From assembly GCA_021399435.1 (NCBI GenBank), contig JAJTUP010000005.1, positions 1,302,001-1,366,000 on the forward strand: 64,000 nucleotides of DNA. The letters run 5' to 3'. Each line of letters starts with the position of its first letter. Position 1 is the stretch's first letter. The notes beneath the pieces were generated by a model that was given only the letters and a program-made list of their open reading frames with translations, did not search any database and was not told the DNA's origin. This DNA comes from Diaporthe sp. PMI_573 (lineage: Eukaryota > Ascomycota > Sordariomycetes > Diaporthales > Diaporthaceae). The position numbers and the translations under genes were made by a program. Positions 49,543-60,518 of this stretch are shown here, piece after piece.

Positions 49543-50116
49543 GCATACAGCGGTGTTTATTGAGATCACATACAAAGTCATCCTGCAATGAAGGCTATTA
49601 GAATTTCAGGTTAATTACACGCTTACTAGTAGGTCGCTGTTCTGCCACACCTTTCCAGTTGACTAAGAATTTCTGTCGAATACTATACGACCATTGTTAG
49701 AACAAGATTGATTGCCAAGTGTAAGGCAGCCCCGGGAAAAGCCGGTATGGCATTACCTAGGTAGTATTGTCCCAAACCATGTACATGGAAAATGTGCGAA
49801 ATTAGTCCATTTCCAAATTTGAGTCGATGTCATCAACTGTAGCTTGTTCTCATGGTACACAAGATTCTGCTGGTATGCGTCTGCGGACTTTGCTACGAAG
49901 CGATCCTTGGGGGGAGGGGAGGGTTTGCTCAACTCGTACTGGTGAAGCGAAAGATCGATGTGCAGGTCACGTTGGAAACGACAACTCGGTGTTGGCACTG
50001 CGTCTTTGAATCCACTTTGTGAGATCGAGAGAAATACTACGAGATACGGTCGGATGTCGGCTACGCAGCCACGGTGGTATCTATGATACGCCTGGGCAGT
50101 GCTCACTGCACAACAT
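49543..50116. other. Intergenic, no gene seen
   Basis: Carries a TACCTAGGTA palindrome at 49754-49763 and, near 50060, a short sequence (GCTACGCAGC) that also precedes the related repeat at 57.4 kb. Confidence 0.5.
49754..49763. repeat. Dispersed palindrome TACCTAGGTA
   Basis: Perfect 10-bp palindrome; further exact copies are at 44323-44332 and 55484-55493. A one-mismatch copy is at 57328-57337 and an extended relative at 41724-41735. All lie between genes. Confidence 0.8.
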
Positions 50117-50425
50117 CCCATGGAAGAACCTCTTGTGGAAGAACTTCCTACGGAATAACCTCCCATAGCATAACTTAACTAGCATAAAACACTAAACTCT
50201 TACCTTCTAACCTCCTACTCCTGACCTCTTAACATTCCATCTCTTACTTCCTACCTCCTACCTCTTTCATTATCTCCTACATCTTACAGTATCTCCTACC
50301 TCCTCCCTCTTACCTCTTACTTCCTGTGGCTTACTTCCTACCTCTCACCTCCTACCTCTCACTTCCTACCTCTCACTCCCTAGCTCTCACTCCCTAGCTC
50401 TTAATTCCTAATCTCCTACCGCTAA
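50117..50425. repeat. Degenerate minisatellite of ACCTCCTA-type units, copy 1
   Basis: The first 60 bp repeat a unit close to GGAATAACCTCCYATRG. After about 50200 it turns into a pyrimidine-rich run of CTTACCTCCTAC-like units to about 50420. It is related to the array at 57371-57700. It is non-coding. Confidence 0.75.
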
Positions 50426-52450
50426 ATAAAAGTCTCATAAAATTACGCCTTATAACACACCTTGTTATAGAATAAATGAGGGAAGTAGCGGGGATGGTGT
50501 TGACTACAGTGTTGCTTCTCAGGGTGTGGTGCACACGCTACCGTAATGGAGACTATATGTCATGAAAAGAGGCCTATCGCCGCCGCTGCCGGTAAAGTAA
50601 GCCTCCAACAGATGTATTTAACAATGCTGTAGACTAACGGAGAGGGAGTTTAAATCGGATGGTCATGTTTTAGCCGCTTGGATTGCCATCTGCAGTATCA
50701 TGATGCTGGCACAGTGGTTGAACAAATTTAGAATGTAGGCGTCTGACTTTGGGCAATATATGATTCCCAGTCTCCTTACATTATCTGTATAGGCCAAGTC
50801 TAACTGCGGTCAGGATTTATATATGTGCAAACGTCTTCGTGACCAAGGATCTGCTTAATCATGAACCGGAGCTGTGGGATTGTCACATTTTATAAAGGGA
50901 TCGCGTCGAGACTATTTTGGTCTTTGCCGTATAACTGATTGCCCGACTATTAGTCTTATGTCGACGGTTCTAGTCTATGGCGCCGCCAGAAGCGGTTCTC
51001 ACTAGCCTTGTCTGTGCGGCTATCATAAGGCTGTCTATGTTTTCTCGACCACGTGCCACAATTGTATCCTAAACCTACTGTTATCGGTATTGTTTTTTTC
51101 TTTAAAAAAACGCTGGGTGTTTAAGCGTTTAACACTGTATGAAGGGACCGCCTACATACTGCTTAAGAAGCATACGTACACGGATTAAAAACGAAACCAC
51201 CCACTTAAAAATGAAACCACTTGATTATGGAACAGGCGGGCATTTAGATCTATTCTTCGTCCTTGTCTGTTAGACCACTTTATCTTGATACTCACTCGAT
51301 TGCCTAACGAGACGTGCAACTTGATGAAATTGTGTTTGCTATTACGATAAGTAATATGCAAGAGACCTCACTTTAGCGACTTCTATGGGCTACCACAGCT
51401 GTTTACAAGGCCCCGGGACTGAAAAGGTTTGCAGTGCAATGATACATATGTACTTTCTGCCCCAGTTCTCTCATCAAAGTTATCCACCGTATTGCAATGT
51501 CAGCAATGCACCTTAGACGCCTCGGTATTCGTAACTCCGACAGACACCAAACGGGATCAGCTGGACATACAACATATAGCGTGCTTTAGTAATAATGTGC
51601 TCAAATGTGGCGCTACGCAACCCGCTGCATGTCTGCTTGGCATATGCCCTTTGCTCGAGGCCTTCATTACATGTGTACCTAGTAAGTTCTCTTTGGTCAC
51701 TCCTATGGTTGGAATGTGTGCGGACGCTTCGGATTTTGCATGAGCACATCCGAAGAAGCAAATCGCCTATTACTGTGTCTGCAGTCAGCGCTAGATGAAC
51801 GATGCCAAAATCAATTCGTCAGTGGCACAGAAAAGCAACACTCGTAGACCGATCGTCTACGTCCTCCAGAACTTACCGCGGTCCGAACCAGAGTTCCCCG
51901 CAGTTGAGCACCTGCCTAAAGCAGACCGTGGCCAGTCTACTGTCGTTTCCAGCGGGGATGAGGTTCCCGGGCGCTGGTCAGTGGTCAGGTAGACCTCGGG
52001 AGAGATCCAAACCCTGCGCACGGGAGCCCGGGACAGTCTGGGCTCTGCGTGCTATCGAAACCTAAAGACGCGCCAATACTGAGCCGTCGTGCAGCTGCAG
52101 GTAGGGGACACGGGGGAGTAGCATTCAGAGTCAGGATGAACAGGTGCTGACACTATTTGCTGCAATGCAACGGTGTGATCGCGGAGGGTAAGCCGGGAAT
52201 ACGCCCAGGAACCGTTGCACCGTAGTGGCCGATCCGTTGAATCAACATGACATTACGCCGAGACTGACGCGGCGCAACTGACCGGATGTGTGCATGTCCG
52301 CGACCGCAGCAATGATGTAGATATATATCTAGCCCTCTATAGCGCGTCTTTGTCTATGTCGACCAGATGCTCTTCACACCTGCTCTGGTTGCTTCCCGTC
52401 ACCTAAGTGTTCCGAGCGGCCGCGGATCTTGTCTGCTTTCGCTTTTCAGG
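50426..52450. other. Intergenic, 2 kb, AT-rich, no gene seen
   Basis: Includes two close copies of AAAAAYGAAACCAC near 51187-51219 and TTTTTTTCTTTAAAAAAA near 51092-51109. These may be remnants of a mobile element, but I found no terminal repeats or transposase. The last 150 bp are the lipase promoter; a longer in-frame lipase start at 52367 is possible. Confidence 0.4.
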
Positions 52451-54197
52451 ATGTTGTCTTCTCTTTCGACAGTGCTGGCTACAGCATGCTTAATTGTGCA
52501 GACTCTGGCCTCTCCAACTTCTGGGAGAACACTATCGAAGAGACAAGACAGCGGCACGCCGGCGGCGCCCATTCCGCCTCTCCAAGACCCGTGGTACTCT
52601 GCTCCGGACGGCTTTGAGTCCGCAAAACCAGGGGACGTTTTACGGATTCGCCAAGCCCCAGGGAATCTCACCTCTCTCGCTAGCAACTGTTCCTCTGCGT
52701 ACAACATTCTCTACCGGACGACGAACAGTCAATACAAGCCCGACTGGGCGGTCACCACCGTATTCGTCCCAGTCACCCCATCTCCGGCTCTTCTCTCATA
52801 CCAAATTCCGTACGACTCGGCCTGGCTAGATGCGAGTCCTAGCTATGCTTTCTACACCAGCGATGGAACCAGATCTCTCCGTGATGTCAGCACAGGGCTA
52901 TCATCCGGTTGGTTTGTGAATGTCCCGGATTATGAGGGGCCATTGGCCAGCTTCACGGCGGGGGTCATGTCTGGACATGCCACTATCGATTCAGTTCGCG
53001 CTGCGTTCAACGCGAACGAAACGCTCGGGCTGGATGTTGATGCTCGATATGCAATGTGGGGATATTCTGGTGGTGCTTTGGCGAGTGAGTGGGCGGCTGA
53101 ATTGCAAGTTCAGTATGCACCAGAGGTGAGTCCCCCCGTTCCACGACTTTCCCTGTCCGAGAACGCAGTTCCAGCCGAGCTACAACTTCGAGTTCGTAAC
53201 TTCCTCGCGCAAGACACCCCCTTGCTCTCATGCCGTTTAACGCCATCGAAGATCTTTCGATCTCTAATTACTATCCTTCAACAGATGAACTTCAGCGGTG
53301 CTGCCCTTGGAGGCTTGACACCTAACGTGACGAGCGTTTTATACTCTATCAACAAGGGGTACGCCGTCGGGCTGGCTCCGGTAAGTGTTGCTGCGAATTG
53401 GGATCGTTCAACTTGTGAGAACAGGGATATGCTGACACTGCGATATGAACAGTCTTCAATACTGGGTTTGTCCAGCCAGTATCCGGACGAAAAAGAGTAC
53501 CTGCTCTCGAGGCTGAAGACTGAGGGACCCTTCAATGCAACAGGATTCCTGGCCGCGCTCAGTCGTGCGTAGAACCTTATTCCAGCCGCGGTGTTTTATT
53601 GATCCCAAAGAAGAGCTCCGCCCATTACTTGGTCTGATTTCGCTAACCTACAACCGACACACAGTCACGCTGAACCAGGCAGCCAGAGCCTATGCCTACC
53701 AAGACATGGGTGAATACTTCATCGGCGGCATCGCCGATATCACAACCAGTTTGGTACTGAGAATTATCAACCTTGACGGGATAATGGGCTACCACGGTGT
53801 GCCTCAAATGCCCATTTTCGCTTACAAGGCTATCGGAGACGAGATCAGTGTCGTTGAAGATACGGATACATTGGTAGACAAGTATTGTAACAGTAAGACC
53901 GACTCATACCCATTCGATGAATTTCACGGGTTCGTCACACGGACCTTGCTAATATTCGTCTGTGCAGTTGGAGCAAACATCCTATATCAGCGCAACACCG
54001 CCGGCGCTCATTCGGAGGAAGCCGTCAACGGCCGACCCTCGGCTTTGGCTTGGCTCAGCAGCGTCTTGGGAGGCACATATGCTGAAGACTATTCTGCTTC
54101 AGGCTGTACCACTAGAACGGTGACCATAGACCTTATAAACACGACGTCTACCCGGAGAGATCTCCAGGACAAGCCGGTGTGGTCCTGGGTTGATTGA
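52451..54197 (+). CDS. Secretory lipase, LIP family
   Basis: Five exons (52451-53125, 53285-53380, 53453-53564, 53665-53892 and 53968-54197) encode 446 residues. ATG 52451 gives a signal peptide (MLSSLSTVLATACLIVQTLA) and then a SKRQ-type propeptide end; ATG 52367 would add 28 residues and bury it. The nucleophile elbow is GYSGGA with Ser206. YEQ-less fungal LIP signatures include DPWYSAPDGFESAKPGDVLRIR, FVNVPDYEGP and GVPQMPIFAYKAIGDE; the acid and His lie in the last third (VEDTDTLVDKYC, TAGAHSEEA). Several N-glycosylation sites are present. This family, known from Candida Lip proteins and many ascomycetes, hydrolyses extracellular triacylglycerols. Confidence 0.92.
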
Positions 54198-54584
54198 GCT
54201 ACGAAAAGATAGTAAAATCTACTCATCACCTACGACACGTTATCCAATAAAACAATTACTTTTCATACTCATTCTTTGGTCAAGAGTGGGCTGGGATTTT
54301 GTGCAGCCTTTGAAGACATGAATCCCGTACAAGAGACTCCAGTTGATGCTGGACGTGCTTGAGTAAACACGCAACGCCTTAGCGTAGGCCCCAAAGCTTC
54401 ACTCACAAATATACGACGACTCAGGCTTTCCATTGCAAGAACGTCTGAGTTGCTCATTGCGGGACTACATAAATACTTCGTCTTAAGGTTGATTCAAGGA
54501 ACTATTGAAGGGAATTTCTAGGGGTTCCCAAGGAGTGTCACCACCTGTACTGTAGCCTGCTCCAGCCAACCTCTTGCCTGCCTC
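54198..54584. other. Intergenic between convergent genes
   Basis: AT-rich 3' flanks of the lipase and DUF218 genes. Nothing else is seen. Confidence 0.5.
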
Positions 54585-55205
54585 CTAGACTTCATCTGGA
54601 ATTTCCTGCGTGATGTGGAATCCCCTTTCTGGGTAGTCCTTGAGACGTAGCAGGGTCTCAACCATAACAGTTACGAACAAGTCGTGTGGCACATCCTCGC
54701 ATGGATACTCGTCGAAACTCAATTGTGGTGAGGTGATGCTGAACTGGACAGCTGGATCAGGCCACTGCTTCTTGAAGGTTGCATAAGTCCTCCTCTCCAT
54801 GTATGGCGACTGAACAAGTATCAAGCTCTTCAGTCTCAGTCCCATTTCCTCGAGTAGGTTGTATGTGAACCGCACATTCTCACCCGTGTTTGTCGACTCT
54901 TTCTCCAGGAGGATCTGCTCTTCTGGGACGCCCCTCTCCAGTGCAACATCTGCAAAGACTTCGGCTTCTGGCTTGGTGAAGAGCCTTGCGGTCCGCTTGC
55001 CGTGCCCTCCCGAGAAAATGAGATACTGCCGCTTCCCCCAGTCGAAGAGGTCCACGGCGCGATGCGCAACACGTAGGTCGAAGCTGCAGAGGGTGAAAAT
55101 GGCGTCTGCAGATTTTTGGATAGGCATGCTCATGTGATGGTAGTCATATAGAAGTCTGGCGTCATTCTCGGCCCCGGGGCTCATAGGAGCGTTGGCCAGA
55201 GACAT
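54585..55205 (-). CDS. DUF218/YdcF-like protein
   Basis: A single exon encodes 206 residues. ATG 55205 (MSLANAPMSPG) was chosen because the frame opens upstream only from a TTG. DUF218 hallmarks are FSGGHGKRTARL, the acidic KPEAEVFADVALERGVP, LLEKESTNTGENVRFTYNLL and LILVQSPYMERRTYATF. There is no membrane anchor or signal peptide, unlike bacterial SanA or ElyC. Members of this Rossmann-like family may bind S-adenosylmethionine; the fungal function is unknown. The 3' neighbour is the convergent lipase gene. Confidence 0.88.
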   Translation of the reverse strand: MSLANAPMSPGAENDARLLYDYHHMSMPIQKSADAIFTLCSFDLRVAHRAVDLFDWGKRQYLIFSGGHGKRTARLFTKPEAEVFADVALERGVPEEQILLEKESTNTGENVRFTYNLLEEMGLRLKSLILVQSPYMERRTYATFKKQWPDPAVQFSITSPQLSFDEYPCEDVPHDLFVTVMVETLLRLKDYPERGFHITQEIPDEV

Positions 55206-55786
55206 CCTGAGGGATCGCGTATGATCACACTGGGGCTCTTGTAGGGAATGGATAAGACAGCAAAACAAAAAGAAAAGGTGTTCTTGGAGGCAAGCGGTTA
55301 GGATAGGGTGTTTGATGGCTGCTTCAAAAGCTACCGTCTACAGCCTGCCTACCTAGATACCCTCTCTCTCGTAAGAGAGACAGAGGTGTGTCGATGGCCT
55401 GGCAGTGGCCACGGTTCCTGCCTATTTCCATGCGTAGCGATGTTCGCAAGCAAGATTGGGCATCCTCATCCCAAGCACGCATGTACCTAGGTACCTTGGA
55501 CAGCCTGTGAGATACCCCGATCCGGGAAGGAGGACAGTAGGGCGTAGGGCGTAGGGCGTAGGGCGTAGGGCGTAGGGCGTAGGGCGTCGGACGTGCCTGC
55601 AACTACTTCTTGTCCGCTGATAACAACAATTCAAACCCTAAAGTCCTGAGTGCTCACCAACGTCCGCCTACCTGCGTGCCTAACAAGTGCTCGCCACCAA
55701 CAGCATCATATAATCAGAATTTGATCAATAGTACAGTCCTTAGCAACCCCACATCACGCCGGAACCTTCCATAGACAACTTGAATA
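55206..55786. other. Divergent promoter interval with tandem repeat
   Basis: No gene is seen. It contains the TACCTAGGTA palindrome at 55484-55493 and the GTAGGGC array listed separately. Confidence 0.5.
55537..55585. repeat. Tandem heptamer (GTAGGGC)7
   Basis: Seven perfect head-to-tail copies of GTAGGGC span 49 bp, followed by a degenerate GTCGG. The unit resembles but is not the TTAGGG telomere repeat. Confidence 0.9.
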
Positions 55787-57121
55787 ATGCAGATCATCCG
55801 CCTTGCCGTCTTCCTCCTTTCCCTGCTCTGCTTTGCGCAGGCGCACATTGCACGACACCTCCTAGCCGATCCTAGCTACCACGCCGAAGAATCAATTGAT
55901 CGAGACGTCGACAATTACACCGCCAAGCGGAATGGCTCAAGCTGCGAACCGCTAATTATCGGACATGGCCCTCGACCAGATTTTTTCATATCGATACTCC
56001 CGAAGAGTTCCAAAATTTCACCACGCTCTTCGCCACCGCACGCATCGCGAGCACGCCGCTCGGATACAGATTGGTCGGGCAAGTCCTGAACGGCAGCGTC
56101 TACGGCAAGTTCTTCCATAGCGTTGAATACCTGGACGAGTACAACCCTGCTCTGTGCGCCAAAGAATACAACGCAGTTGAAGATTGCAGTTCATTCAACA
56201 TTTGTACGTGGCTCTTGCACTTTGGTTGGCCGAGAGAATGTGCAGCTTACATTGGTTTTCAGACTATGAGCGAGACCCGGTTGTCGCCCCAGTTACGATG
56301 GATGTCCCAACCCTCCGTCTACCACCCTCATCAAATGTGTTCTCTGGGGCCAGTCGATCAACTCAGGTATTTCCCTGAACCGCGGGGAGGAAAGATGCGA
56401 CTCCAAGGTCGTCATCGCCGGATCCAATTACTATCTCAAGCACTCCGCGCGCCAGAACCTCAGCGATTTCGGCTTTTTCGGCCCCCGTGGCGAGTAAGTC
56501 TCTCCTCCGTTCTTACTGGCCCCTTTCCGGAGGTCCGGAGGCCATATTTCTCACTACTCATGTATTGAAGTCGTGATCTTTACTGACATATGTGGCAATA
56601 GCGCGAGAGCGGGTTCCACTTTCCCTCACGTGGACATGATCGAGCCCACGGACGGCTACCTGACATTCCTCAAACTCGTGTACCGCGAACTCTATTCGAC
56701 GAATGGGTCAGGTCCGAGCTACGACCCTGCTGTCTGCGTGGAGCAATGCAATGCTCTCACCGAGTACAACAGCAAGAACAGGGTTAATGAGCCTCCTTAT
56801 ATCAATGGCGCCATCCCGAAATGCAACATGTTCAACATTTTCGAGGTTTCGCAGTTGTCTGACAACGACCCTATATATTTTCTGTGTTTCTTCTACAGCG
56901 CAAGCTTTGACAGCCTGTACTCGACTGAGATGAGTGGGGTGGGCCCTGAAGGAAGACACCTGCATGCATCCATGGTCAGAGTGTACCAACGAATTGATTA
57001 CACGGACCCGCCGATATGTGCTCTGGAGGAATGCCATGGTGCCCATTATTATCGAGGCGGCAATTGCTCGGGATGGGGTCCAGAGTACTGCACACACCCA
57101 AATGCCCACCTGCTGGAGTGA
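55787..57121 (+). pseudogene. Cysteine-containing secreted protein gene with two frameshifts
   Basis: Proposed exons are 55787-56203, 56263-56493 and 56602-57121. The start gives a signal peptide (MQIIRLAVFLLSLLCFAQA). Conserved pieces follow: TPEEFQNFTTLFATARIAS, NPALCAKEYNAVEDCSSFNI, YYERDPVV, GCPNPPSTTLIKCVLWGQ, KVVIAGSNYY and CNMFNIFEV. This is a widespread ascomycete secreted-protein family of unknown function, with PAN/apple-like cysteine spacing (C...C..FN). The frame must shift twice: in a T6 run at 55981-55986 and near a CCCC run around 56284-56287. One missing base at each explains both. The gene is either a pseudogene or affected by homopolymer errors. The splice sites themselves are good. 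Confidence 0.65.
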
Positions 57122-58174
57122 TGGGTAGCTTGAGATATGCAAGCTGACCGCGTCAGCCGAACTTCCTGGAACCAGTTCCACTCTGTACCTGAGCAGCCAA
57201 ATTACCTAGTATCAGCATCATAATGAAGCTGGTCCTTTCTGGCACCTTGACTGAGTGACAGAGAGATTTCTGTCAGCACAACTTCGCACGAACTTTGCTC
57301 GGGTGTCCGCTACGCAGCTACAGCATCTACCTAGGTGCATAGTAGACCACCCGGGTGTTCCTCACTACCTGACCTCCTATAAAATGACCTCCTGTGGGAG
57401 ACCCTCCTATGAGATAACCTTCTATGGCATAACCTTCTATGGAATAACCTACTATAATATAACCTCCTATAGGATAACCGCCTATAGGATAATCTCTTGT
57501 CAGATAACCTCCTGTAGGACAGCCTCCTGCAAGAAGGCCTCCTGTAAGAAAACCTCCTGTTGGGATAACCTCCTATGGGGTACTCTCCTGGGGGATACCC
57601 TCCTATGGGATACCCTTGGGAAAACCCATTGTGGGATAACCTCCTATAACATAACCTCCTGGGGGATACCCTCCTGTGGGAAAACCTCTTGTATGATAAC
57701 TGGAGAGAGTAATCAAGCTACAGGGTGCTCCGTAGTTGTATTTGCGACAATGGCTTAGTTACTGTAGTAATTTATGTGATTACCGAGTGCGCGTCTACGG
57801 GTCCTCAAGTAGAAGATCCCGTGGATAGCGTTCACTATTGTCACACAATCCCCAGTGCTCTCCCCTGCCCGTGGCCTTTCCTTACTTACCCTGTCGTACT
57901 ATCGTGCCAAGGCGTTCATTATAATACCCCCTCGGTGCGCAGTGCCTAAGATGTGACAGCTTGTACTGCGATTTTGACGGGCCATCAGGCCGAGTGTGGC
58001 ACATTACGTGGAGCTGGAAAAAATATGCGAATACCATTCGCCCTCTATTGACCGTCGGGCTGTTCAGGGAACAGCCAGCTGGCCAGCTCAATTCTGGCTG
58101 CTTCCTGACCCAGTCTACGCACATTGTACAAACCCTCACCATCCCATAACACCCAAGCACCAAATGCTTCAGTC
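57122..58174. other. Intergenic with minisatellite
   Basis: No gene is seen outside the repeat at 57371-57700. Apparent ORFs through the repeat are products of the unit. Confidence 0.5.
57371..57700. repeat. Degenerate minisatellite of ATAACCTCCTATGGG-type units, copy 2
   Basis: About twenty imperfect units of 15-17 bp, consensus near ATAACCTCCTATGGG, run head to tail. The array is preceded at 57310 by GCTACGCAGC, as is the related array at 50117. The unit drifts between CTATGG and CTGTGG. Confidence 0.8.
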
Positions 58175-59769
58175 TTACACAATCAAAGCGTGATCAGGGA
58201 ATCCCTTGAGCTCCTGTAGCCAATTCATGCTTGTGTGTTCACCCAACTTTGACTTTGAATCTTTGGATTCCCATACGCGCCGCATCATGGCCATGGCAGT
58301 CTCGATATAGCCCCAAGGACAAATGAAGGGGCTGGCCACCCATATCTTTTCCATCCTCCCTAAGCACCACTGTCGCCCCTCAGGATCGTCTGTCTGAGCG
58401 CCGACCATGAAGGTCGGCCATATCAGACCCTTGGACAGGGCGTGCTCGATTGGCACAGATGCCAGATGCTTCAGAACCTTCCGGGTCTGGGCCTCCGCGG
58501 TGAGGCCCTGTCCGCAAATCGCATCAAGCTCTAGATCCGGTACGGCGAGGAGAATGTAGAGACATGTTGCCGCCCGGTGAGCATCCGCTATGTCTACTCT
58601 CGCTTCGAGGTCGTCCTTTGGGGACAGACCTGGGATGCTGTACACCCAGGCCCTAAAGTCAAGCACACAGAGCTCATCTATCAGATCTCTAGCCTTGCTA
58701 ACATCTTTTTGGGATAAATGGGTAGCCTTGGATAATATCTCAAGCATCATCGGTGGATAACACCCGTAACTGAAAGGCGCTGCCCTCTGTAAAACAGATA
58801 TGATATCGATGGACTCGAACGCGGACAAGGCAGTGTCCCCAGAGCTGGTGAAAGCCGAGCCGAGCACGTAGTACGTTATGCAGTCCGCCACGACGATGTC
58901 GGCCAGCTTGGCGATGCTGGGCGGTATCTGCTTCCTGATCTCCATGGCGTGGATGGACTTGAGAAGGTTCCCGGCCGCCTCCACGTGCGTCTTCCAGGAG
59001 CCTCGCCCCGACTCGATTAGGTCGAAGTTGATGAAGAAGACGACGGCCACCATGGCGATCGGCTTGTCGACCGCGGCCAGGTTGTCGAGGGCGCGGCGTA
59101 GGAGGCTGTACGCCTGCCCCTTGGCGGTGAGGGCGTCCACGAGCTGCTTTTGGTATGTGAGCCCGTGGCTACGCCGGAGGACGACCATGTGCACTGCGGA
59201 TGTGGCGAGGGTTATCTCGCGGATGTAGTCGAAGCTGTCTACTAGGGAGAGCATGAAACGGAATGGGTTGTAGGCGTCTTGGTGGTCGTAGGAGACTAGG
59301 TCTTTACAGACGGATCTCTCGACTTTTGATGAAGGTCAGATGTGTGAGATACAAGCACGAGGCTGACTTTTGAATAGGTGTCTGATTGGTGCGACTCACA
59401 ATGGCCGATATATTCCCGGTGTCGTGGTCCGAGGTTGACCAGCAGAGGATCAATCAGAGGCAGCTGAAGAGGTTGGATCCCCGCGTCTAACCTTTGCCGC
59501 CTTTTTGGCAGAACATTATGTGAAATGATGACATCCTTGGGCCTGCATTGGCTTTCATGTTGGGATATTTGGGAGGCAAGATTGCCCCTGACAGCCACAG
59601 CGTTCGTCCATCGGAGCAAGTTCCCGTAGCCCAGACATTTCTCACCTTTGCTGACACATTTTTGACACTCCGGGATGGACCGGTCGCATCTCAGTCGCTT
59701 CCGACGGCAATTGTGGCACGGTTTCAAGGGCGGGGATGCGTTCAGCCGGATCGGGTCCGAGTCTATCAT
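58175..59769 (-). CDS. Zn2Cys6 transcription factor with Fungal_trans_2 domain
   Basis: Two exons (59769-59400 and 59322-58175) encode 505 residues. ATG 59769 starts MIDSDPIRLN; only GTG opens the frame earlier. The Zn2Cys6 cluster is CHNCRRKRLRCDRSIPECQKC ending in EKCLGYG (residues about 18-45), a binuclear zinc DNA-binding module that typically recognises CGG/CCG triplets. The C-terminal two thirds match the Fungal_trans_2 (PF11951) helical domain, from REYIGHFERSVCKDLV through SLVDSFDYIREITLATSAVHM to the WGYIETAMAMM end. It is divergent from the MFS transporter gene across 749 bp. Local control of that transporter is the natural hypothesis, helped by a CGG-N5-CCG palindrome between them. 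Confidence 0.9.
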
Positions 59770-60518
59770 AACGTAGACCCCTCCGTACCATGTACTGTGC
59801 GTCACACGCGAGCTTGGTATGTTCGGCTAGATGTAAAACAAGATCGAGACATAGTATATGCAATTCTTATCCCCAACGGAACAGATCAAGCTTCCAGATT
59901 GAGGCATGTGGTGGGGGATAACTGTGGGGTTCCGTCGTGATTGTGTGGTAGAAAGTCGAGGCTGAGCATGTTGGTCGAGACAAAGAATCACAGGTTTGAG
60001 AACGGCTTGTCACCACCAACGCCTTGCCTCTCTTTGTCAGCATTTCTGTACGTAATAAGCTTCTCGCCATTCTGAATTAGGTAGCCAAGACACACGACGT
60101 GCATTAGCCCCATCGACGACCCACCGTCCCGGACGAGGGGCTAGGCCTTGACGTCCGTGACGACCCTGACTACGGGAATGACGCCCCTGTCCGTCGACCT
60201 TTACCCCATTCGGTAGCAAAAGAACAACTCTTGCATTGTGAGTCGTCATTACCAAGGCTTCGACACAATTTTCTACACCGTGAATTTCAAAGACAATTGG
60301 AAATGCAAAATCGAAACTCATCAGCCAAACATACACGCCCTTCATTAGTCATGTCGGCTTTACCGACATGCGGAGTCGACAAACGTCTTGACCCACCTTG
60401 ACGTATAAGTTGCTGCTGGCATCCGGAGATCGAACAAGATGGAATCGAAGGAGACTTCGAACAACCACCATAGAACGTGCAACGGATCATCTATTCCAAC
60501 TCCATTTGAGTTGACAGT
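59770..60518. other. Shared divergent promoter, regulator / MFS transporter
   Basis: 749 bp between the two start codons. No ORF with coding character is present. The perfect palindrome at 60350-60370 is listed separately. Confidence 0.6.
60350..60370. promoter_or_regulatory. Perfect CGG-N5-CCG palindrome, candidate Zn2Cys6 binding site
   Basis: CATGTCGG (60350-60357) and CCGACATG (60363-60370) are exact inverted repeats around the spacer CTTTA. The core CGG-N5-CCG is the inverted-triplet layout used by Zn2Cys6 dimers. The site lies 148 bp before the MFS ATG and about 580 bp before the regulator ATG. Confidence 0.55.

Noticed and set aside
51187..51219. Terminal repeats of a DNA transposon
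   Set aside because: Two short near-copies lie in direct orientation, with no transposase ORF, inverted ends or target-site duplication found.
55537..55585. Interstitial telomere
   Set aside because: The unit is the heptamer GTAGGGC, not TTAGGG, and only seven copies are present.
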